A stretch of 11,250 nucleotides of DNA from Desulfobacterales bacterium (lineage in GTDB: Bacteria > Desulfobacterota > Desulfobacteria > Desulfobacterales > 4be13). Within the stretch, counting starts at the first letter, position 1, and each line of letters opens with the position of its first letter. The stretch spans positions 1 through 11,250 of the forward strand of contig JAOZLU010000186.1 in NCBI GenBank assembly GCA_029934695.1, in the 5' to 3' direction. Under the pieces are notes generated by a model. That model did not search any database, was not told the origin of the DNA, and was given only the letters and a program-made list of their open reading frames with translations. This document shows, piece by piece, positions 7,601 through 11,250 of the stretch. Both the position numbers and the translations under genes were made by a program.

Positions 7601-8532
7601 ACGGACTTTCTGAAGGGATAAAGGCGGGTGCTATGTACTTGCTGAACACACAATCTTCAAATCCCGGCAATCTGAATATTGAAGGTCATACAGTTGATGT
7701 TTCCGAGCCCATTACCATCAGACCCGGTTGGAACTGGATCGGTTTTAATCCTCAGAAATCAATGAGTATTGCAACTGCTCTGACTTCGCTGCATCCGTCC
7801 GACAACGATCTGATCAAAACAACTCCGAGTCAGGGCGGAACTGCCACTTATTACGGCGGCCAGTGGTGGCCTGCTGATTATAAACTCAGGCCTGGAGTCG
7901 GATATTTATTGAAATCAAGCCTTTTTGATACGCTGAATTATCCTGAATCCTACAACTCGGAGGCTGGAAGACGACGCACAAATCCTGCTGGAAAAAATAT
8001 GCGTTCCATGCCTGACTGGGAAAATCCGACAGGTATGCATTATACAATGACAATCCACGCCAAAGTTCAGTTAGATAACGGGCAGTTTATTGACCCTGAC
8101 GGGAGTAAACTGGCTGCGTTTAAAGATGGTGAATGTCGGGGAATAGTTACTATTGATCCGGGACCTGCGGGGAAATGGTTTCAACTGACGGTGGCATCAA
8201 ATGAAGACGGGGAATCAGGTCTTTCACTGAAAGTCTATGATACTGAAACTGAAAAAATCTATGACATTCAGGAAACAGTTGACTTTGTGGTAGATGAAAC
8301 GATTGGTCAGATATCTGCTCCTGCCATTTATACAGCCGAAGCCGACGTTATGCATGAATTTACGCTTGCCGATGCCATTACAGCTTTGAAAGTGCTTTGT
8401 GGTTCAGATATCAAAGGTGAAAGTATCAATATTGAAGATGTAAATGAGGACGGAAAGATCGGACTGGAAGAAGTGATATCTATTCTCTGGAAAGTTTCGG
8501 CTTCAGAGGATAATCAAGTTTCTGATAAGTGA
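4606..8532 (+). CDS. Secreted multi-repeat protein: nine CarboxypepD_reg-like domains, GWNW domains, dockerin-like end
   Basis: ATG at 4606 follows a strong GAGGAGG site. Residues 1-31 are a Sec signal peptide ending LANA. Residues 33-~945 are nine tandem beta-sandwich repeats of ~97-105 residues of the carboxypeptidase-regulatory-like type (ISGKxT...GQPI, TDxxGxYLIxGLxPGxYY), a fold that usually serves as spacer or adhesive stalk. Residues ~946-1112 hold two copies of a GWNW-I-F domain (SGWNWISF and PGWNWIGF), each followed by a G(T)ATYY segment. Residues ~1135-1247 form a beta domain with DGSKLAAFKDGECRG and LKVYDTETEKIYD, also found at the start of the next protein. The C-terminus (~1250-1308) is dockerin-like: a helix ADAITALKVL and one EF-hand calcium loop, DVNEDGKIGLEE. 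No catalytic motif is visible, so a structural or adhesive role is most likely. Codon 1309 is TGA, and the next gene starts 13 nt later with its own RBS, so the two are co-transcribed. Confidence 0.9.
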   Translation: MQRKLENGILTVIIVLASFCFISGNLSLANASGSISGKVTTVDGQPIPSAWIDASSGICGATWIGSGKTDEQGDYLINLPSGDYYVSSYASSDQTYIDEWWNNGDGTTNCNEAVLVTVSEGQTTSGVNFGLKGKGGISGKIVSNENQPIANVKVDATSLCGETFYGSGTSDESGNYLIPDLPEGNYYISTYNENYPGEWWDNGDGTTDCNAAVQVTVVRGDAVSGINFQLGAGEISGTVITNGGQPIPNIRVEATSLCGETWYGEDTTDAAGSYSITGLRPGTYYISTHDDNKDYIGKWWNSESGTTDCDEAGQVIVTEGQTVSEINFSLDEPGKISVTVTTSSGQAIPEIQVNATGLCGETWYGGGKTNAQGICLISGLLPGDYYISSYDENKNYVDEWWDGGNGTSDCNNAGQISVTGGQTASASVPLDGPGKISGKVTATDGQPIADISVNAWDLCNAAWYNGTVSGSDGSYLIPGLLPGITYYISAYDGDKIYTGEWWDGGDGTIDCKEAAPLTVIAGQITSGTDFVLDKGGAISGKITISGGPSDIWVNASSICGETFYGRVEADTAGNYSLAGLPPGDYYISTDDGDGKYAAKWWNSGDGAANCNEAAAVTVVTGQATSGINFSLTENGIISGKITATNDDQPISDVCVYVRDHCGENIYGQGGTDTEGNYLIPGVTPGAYYVFSYVSCVTQQNYVNEWWDNGDGTTDCNGAASVTVTAGQTFPNINFQLAQGSAISGKITTGGGQVIPNIKVNAWDICMENWYGEGQTDADGKYLISGLSEGDYFILTDASDSQQNYMDEWWDSAEGTANCNEAAPVAVVMGQITADIDFMLNEGGTISGKITANNDQPVSNVCVGAAGSLCGEPYTGSQTDDEGNYLISGLSPGSYYVLTDVSCYYQQGYTDKWWNNDKGTTDCNQSEPITVTSGQETSGISFSLNSPQKIPLVSGWNWISFSMLPEDKNVGNVLSDYPAQDNDVIKTVEGTATYYEGDWYGLSEGIKAGAMYLLNTQSSNPGNLNIEGHTVDVSEPITIRPGWNWIGFNPQKSMSIATALTSLHPSDNDLIKTTPSQGGTATYYGGQWWPADYKLRPGVGYLLKSSLFDTLNYPESYNSEAGRRRTNPAGKNMRSMPDWENPTGMHYTMTIHAKVQLDNGQFIDPDGSKLAAFKDGECRGIVTIDPGPAGKWFQLTVASNEDGESGLSLKVYDTETEKIYDIQETVDFVVDETIGQISAPAIYTAEADVMHEFTLADAITALKVLCGSDIKGESINIEDVNEDGKIGLEEVISILWKVSASEDNQVSDK
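4702..7440 (+). repeat. Nine tandem ~300-nt repeats encoding CarboxypepD_reg-like modules
   Basis: Units begin near 4702, 5011, 5302, 5605, 5905, 6211, 6508, 6823 and 7132. All share a C-terminal block of the form EWWdnGdGTtDCneA followed by VTVxxGQ and a closing INFxL strand. All nine keep two cysteines, one in the LCGE-type site and one in DCNEA, suggesting one disulfide per module. Units 7 and 9 carry a second pair (V-C-V and V-S-C) that unit 8 lacks at both sites. Units 7-9 also share an insertion ending in QQxY. Unit 6 is shortened near its start (GGPSDIW), and unit 4 has SVTVTT for SGKVT. At DNA level the units are well diverged, so the array is old. Confidence 0.9.
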
Positions 8533-8545
8533 GGAAAGGAAAAAT

Positions 8546-11134
8546 ATGAGGCGATCCAGTACAATTTTGATAATCGGGTTACTTACACTTGGAATGGCAG
8601 TGAATTGTGTTTCTGCTTCAGAACCGCCGTGGGAAAAGCCGAAGAATATGCAGTACTCAATGATAATTCACGCCAGGATTCAAGTTGACGGACAATTCAT
8701 TGAGGCGGATGGGAGCAAATTGGCGGCATTTAAGAACGGCAACTGTCGGGGAGTTGAGGCGATTCAGCAAGGTCCTCTGGAAAAATGGTTCCAGCTGAGT
8801 GTCGCATCAAATGAAACTGCTGAATCGGATTTTGCATTGAAGGTTTATGACGCTGCAAGCGATCAGATCTATTGTGTTCAGGAATCCTTCAATTTTGTCA
8901 TTGATCAAACAGTCGGTTTGATAAATACGCCTCAGATTTATACAGCCCAAGCCTGTCCCGAAATCGGAGTGACGGTGAGAATCAGCCCGGAAATTATTTA
9001 CCTGAATCATGAAGCTGCAGGCAGCACATTTGAGATTGGCGTTATATTGGAAAATGCTTTTGATCTTGGCGCTTTTCAGTTCAATATCAATTACGATCCT
9101 GCCATTGTCAGTATTGAGCAAGACAGTCACGTTGTCTTGGGGACTTTTCTGGAAAGCACTGGAAGAACAGCTGATAAATTCATTGAAATTGACAGTAATA
9201 GTGGAACACCGACTCTTGTTGCCATTACTTCCGGTGAAAATGCAGGCCCGGATGGCAATGGTGTCTTGGGGAAGATAAGTTTCACTGTAAAAAGCCTGCC
9301 TGGAACTGACGGCGCACTGAGCCTTAGCGGAGTCCAGTTTACAAATGCGAGCGGCCCTCCTTTTTCTGTTTTGCCAGTGGATGAAATCACCGGTGCAGTG
9401 ATTAAAAAAACCATAATACCTACACATACCATAACAGCCAGTGTCGAAGGTCATGGAAATATTAATCCAGCCGGAAGCATGACTGTGCCGCAGGGAGAGA
9501 GTCAAGCCTTCAGCATATTGCCTGATGGGTGTTATCACATAGAAGATGTTCAGGCAGACAATATATCTGTTGGCGCTGTAGCTTCTTACGAATTCAAAAA
9601 TATAAACAAAGATCATACGATAAATGTTGAGTTTGCTGTGGACACCCACATCATAGGTGCCAGTACAGGGGATAACGGGAGCATTTCGCCTTCCGGCAAT
9701 GTGACGCTGAACTGCGGCTCGAATCAAGTCTTCACGATAACGCCAAAAAATGAATGCTATCGGATAAAAGATGTTCTGGCGGACGGTGTTTCTGTTGGCC
9801 CTGTGAGTTCTTACGAATTCAAAAATGTGACAGGAAATCATACGATAGCGGCTTTTTTTGTCATAAACCAATGCACTGTCACCCCCATTCCCGGAGTTGG
9901 AGGAAATATCTCTCCTTCTGGAGCCGTTACTGTGGACTGCGGTTCGGAGCATATATTCAGCATGACACCCAACGTATGCTACGATCTAAAAGATGTTATG
10001 GAAAACGGCGAATCAGGAGGAGTGCATCCCTATACGTTTGAATGTGGCGGTAGTGGAAGTTATACGATAGAGCCTGTATTTGCCCCCAGTCCCCCTTGCG
10101 TTCTAGAAGCCAATGCGGGGGAGGGAGGAAGTATTAAACCTTCCGGCACTGTGAGTGTGGATTGCGGATCAAGTGAAACCTTTGCTATCACGCCTGATGA
10201 ATTCCGTCATATATCAGATGTTGAAATAGATGGCGAGTCAGTTGGCAACATGAGTTCTTACACATTTGAATGCGATGGAGCCGATATTGAAAAGCATGAG
10301 ATAGAGGCTGATTTTACCTCCTGCCTCTGTAAAGTGGAAGCCAGTGCAGATGAGGGAGGGAGTATCTCTCCTTCTGGCAGTATGTCATCAGATTGCGAAT
10401 CTGAGCGGATTTTCACCATAATACCTGACAAATGCTATGAGATAAAGGATGTGATAGTAGATGGTGAATCAAAAGGAGCCATAGACTCTTACGCCTTCAA
10501 ATGTGATGACGGAGCCGAAAATCATACAATAAAAGCTGCTTTTGTCATTAAAACCTGCATTATGGAAGTCACTGAAAGTGATAATGACGGAGGGAACATC
10601 TCTCCTTCTGGAAATGTGTCTTTGAACTGCGGCTCGGAGCAAACCTTCACCATAACATCAGATGAATGCTATGAAATAAAAAATGTCATAGTGGATAATG
10701 AATCAAAAGGAAATATAACTTCTTATATATTACAATGTGATGGGATCGAAACTCATAAGATAACTGCCACATTTACCCGAAAGGCTATCTATGGTGATAT
10801 AAACCAGGATAACGATGTTGATCTGAAGGATGCCATACTCGCTTTCCGAGTTTTAGTCGGAGCGATTACTTCATCTCCGACTCTTCAAAAAAAAAATGAT
10901 ATCAATGGAGATGACAGGATAGGGATGGAAGAAGTCATTTATATTTTGCATGGATTGCAAGCAGGCAATGACTCAGGTGCCAATTTGGAGGATGCCATCT
11001 CAACCCTGAATCTGATCTCCGGCAGAAATGGTGATGAGATTACAGTATGCGCGGATATAAACAGAAATGGTAAGATAGGAACAGAAGAAGTTCTTTATAT
11101 TTTACAGATTATCACAGGTGATATAACTCCTTGA
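8546..11134 (+). CDS. Secreted cohesin-like and dockerin-like protein with six InlB-type repeats
   Basis: ATG at 8546 follows GAGGAAAGG, 13 nt after the previous stop. Residues 1-~24 are a signal peptide (STILIIGLLTLGMAV...VSAS); NC at 20-21 does not make a lipobox. Residues ~28-137 are the DGSKLAAF/NCRG/LKVYD domain that also ends the upstream protein. Residues ~142-291 match a cohesin-like beta-sandwich: F-x-I-G-V-I-L-E-N, FDLGAFQFNINYDPAIV, LGTFLESTGR, then GNGVLGKISFTV and LSLSGVQFTN. Residues ~294-745 are six ~75-residue divergent InlB-B-type repeats (SISPSG, F-x-ITP, Y-x-IKDVxxDGxSVG, HTI-x-A-x-F). Residues 749-~806 form a dockerin-like module with two calcium loops (DINQDNDVDLKD and DINGDDRIGMEE). 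Residues ~807-862 form another with a degenerate first half and one loop (DINRNGKIGTEE). Cohesins bind dockerins through calcium-stabilised contacts, so this protein may bind itself or its neighbour. No enzyme domain is seen. Confidence 0.9.
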   Translation: MRRSSTILIIGLLTLGMAVNCVSASEPPWEKPKNMQYSMIIHARIQVDGQFIEADGSKLAAFKNGNCRGVEAIQQGPLEKWFQLSVASNETAESDFALKVYDAASDQIYCVQESFNFVIDQTVGLINTPQIYTAQACPEIGVTVRISPEIIYLNHEAAGSTFEIGVILENAFDLGAFQFNINYDPAIVSIEQDSHVVLGTFLESTGRTADKFIEIDSNSGTPTLVAITSGENAGPDGNGVLGKISFTVKSLPGTDGALSLSGVQFTNASGPPFSVLPVDEITGAVIKKTIIPTHTITASVEGHGNINPAGSMTVPQGESQAFSILPDGCYHIEDVQADNISVGAVASYEFKNINKDHTINVEFAVDTHIIGASTGDNGSISPSGNVTLNCGSNQVFTITPKNECYRIKDVLADGVSVGPVSSYEFKNVTGNHTIAAFFVINQCTVTPIPGVGGNISPSGAVTVDCGSEHIFSMTPNVCYDLKDVMENGESGGVHPYTFECGGSGSYTIEPVFAPSPPCVLEANAGEGGSIKPSGTVSVDCGSSETFAITPDEFRHISDVEIDGESVGNMSSYTFECDGADIEKHEIEADFTSCLCKVEASADEGGSISPSGSMSSDCESERIFTIIPDKCYEIKDVIVDGESKGAIDSYAFKCDDGAENHTIKAAFVIKTCIMEVTESDNDGGNISPSGNVSLNCGSEQTFTITSDECYEIKNVIVDNESKGNITSYILQCDGIETHKITATFTRKAIYGDINQDNDVDLKDAILAFRVLVGAITSSPTLQKKNDINGDDRIGMEEVIYILHGLQAGNDSGANLEDAISTLNLISGRNGDEITVCADINRNGKIGTEEVLYILQIITGDITP
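9424..10785 (+). repeat. Six tandem ~225-nt repeats encoding divergent InlB-like modules
   Basis: Units begin near 9424, 9641, 9868, 10091, 10321 and 10550. Each encodes a short beta-repeat with N/SISPSG, a xCGS turn, FxIxP, CYxIKDV and a closing SYxFxC strand. Cysteine content rises along the array: one in unit 1, two in unit 2, then a four-cysteine pattern in units 3, 5 and 6. Unit 4 lacks the CY cysteine (it has FR), while the start of unit 5 has an extra one (SCLCK). Confidence 0.85.
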
Positions 11135-11250
11135 CAATCATTTTCTCTTAGTTTTGGATCTGGACATTCACAGACTCCGCCTGAGAACAAGGACTTGGAG
11201 ACAACGCCCCGCCATGCTTACACCGGCTGCATCGGCTTTGTCGCTCCGGA
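11135..11250. other. Downstream noncoding tail with GC-rich structured palindrome, cut by window edge
   Basis: No gene or simple terminator follows the last stop. From about 11197 the base composition turns GC-rich. GGAGACAACGCC (11197-11208) can pair with GGCTTTGTCGCTCC (11234-11247) with a 2-nt bulge and one mismatch. An inner ATGC/GCAT pair (11214-11217, 11229-11232) sits in the loop. It could be an RNA structure, a terminator without a T-tract, or the tip of a mobile element. Confidence 0.35.

Noticed and set aside
8600..8610. Possible lipoprotein signal in the cohesin-like protein (cysteine at residue 21)
   Set aside because: The residues before the cysteine (A-V-N) do not fit a lipobox, and a normal signal-peptidase I site follows at VSAS.
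8807..9952. A 381-codon open frame on the minus strand opposite the cohesin-like gene
   Set aside because: It has no signal peptide, recognisable domain or RBS. Its sequence repeats echo the plus-strand InlB-like repeats, so it is a shadow of their codon bias.

Overview
The window reads as accessory chromosomal DNA from a Gram-negative bacterium with a large surface or secreted proteome, most likely a Desulfobacterota (former deltaproteobacterial) sulfate reducer of the Desulfonema or multicellular-magnetotactic type. That assignment is an inference from moderate GC, a near-consensus sigma-54 promoter, a GTCATTCCTGC-type dispersed hairpin repeat, IS605 debris and the mix of secreted modular domains. 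No rRNA, tRNA or housekeeping gene is present to confirm it.

Layout: (1) positions 1-1325, minus strand, hold the N-terminal 441 codons of a secreted acidic protein that runs off the left edge. (2) Positions 1326-2314 are an intergenic region with a degraded IS605-type tnpB 3' end, flanked by two diverged direct repeats. Its right part carries a sigma-54 promoter at 2239-2254 that overlaps a perfect 10-bp inverted repeat. (3) Positions 2315-4432 encode a 705-residue membrane-anchored protein. A beta-rich N-terminal half and a HEAT-like helical half match the architecture and motif order of the animal large lipid transfer proteins (vitellogenin, MTP, apoB N-terminal module). (4) Positions 4433-4560 are a 128-bp MITE-like element with 12-bp perfect terminal inverted repeats and an 8-bp target duplication, inserted exactly behind the previous stop codon. 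(5) Positions 4606-8532 encode a 1308-residue secreted protein. It has nine ~100-residue CarboxypepD_reg-like repeats, two GWNW-type domains, a 'DGSKLAAF' beta domain and a C-terminal single-EF-loop dockerin-like module. (6) Positions 8546-11134, 13 nt downstream, encode an 862-residue secreted protein: the same 'DGSKLAAF' domain, a cohesin-like domain, six divergent InlB-like repeats enriched in cysteine, and dockerin-like modules with three EF loops. (7) Positions 11135-11250 are noncoding as far as visible and end in a GC-rich structured palindrome cut by the window edge.

Removing the MITE and its duplicated target leaves only 37 nt between genes 3 and 5, so the three plus-strand genes probably form one operon, originally driven by the sigma-54 promoter. 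The hypothesis that follows is a secreted or surface assembly. A periplasm-facing lipid-transfer-like protein would be co-expressed with two large repeat proteins, which could be joined by cohesin-dockerin contacts outside any cellulosome. The divergent acidic secreted protein may belong to the same system. The lipid-transfer and matrix roles are inference from architecture only.
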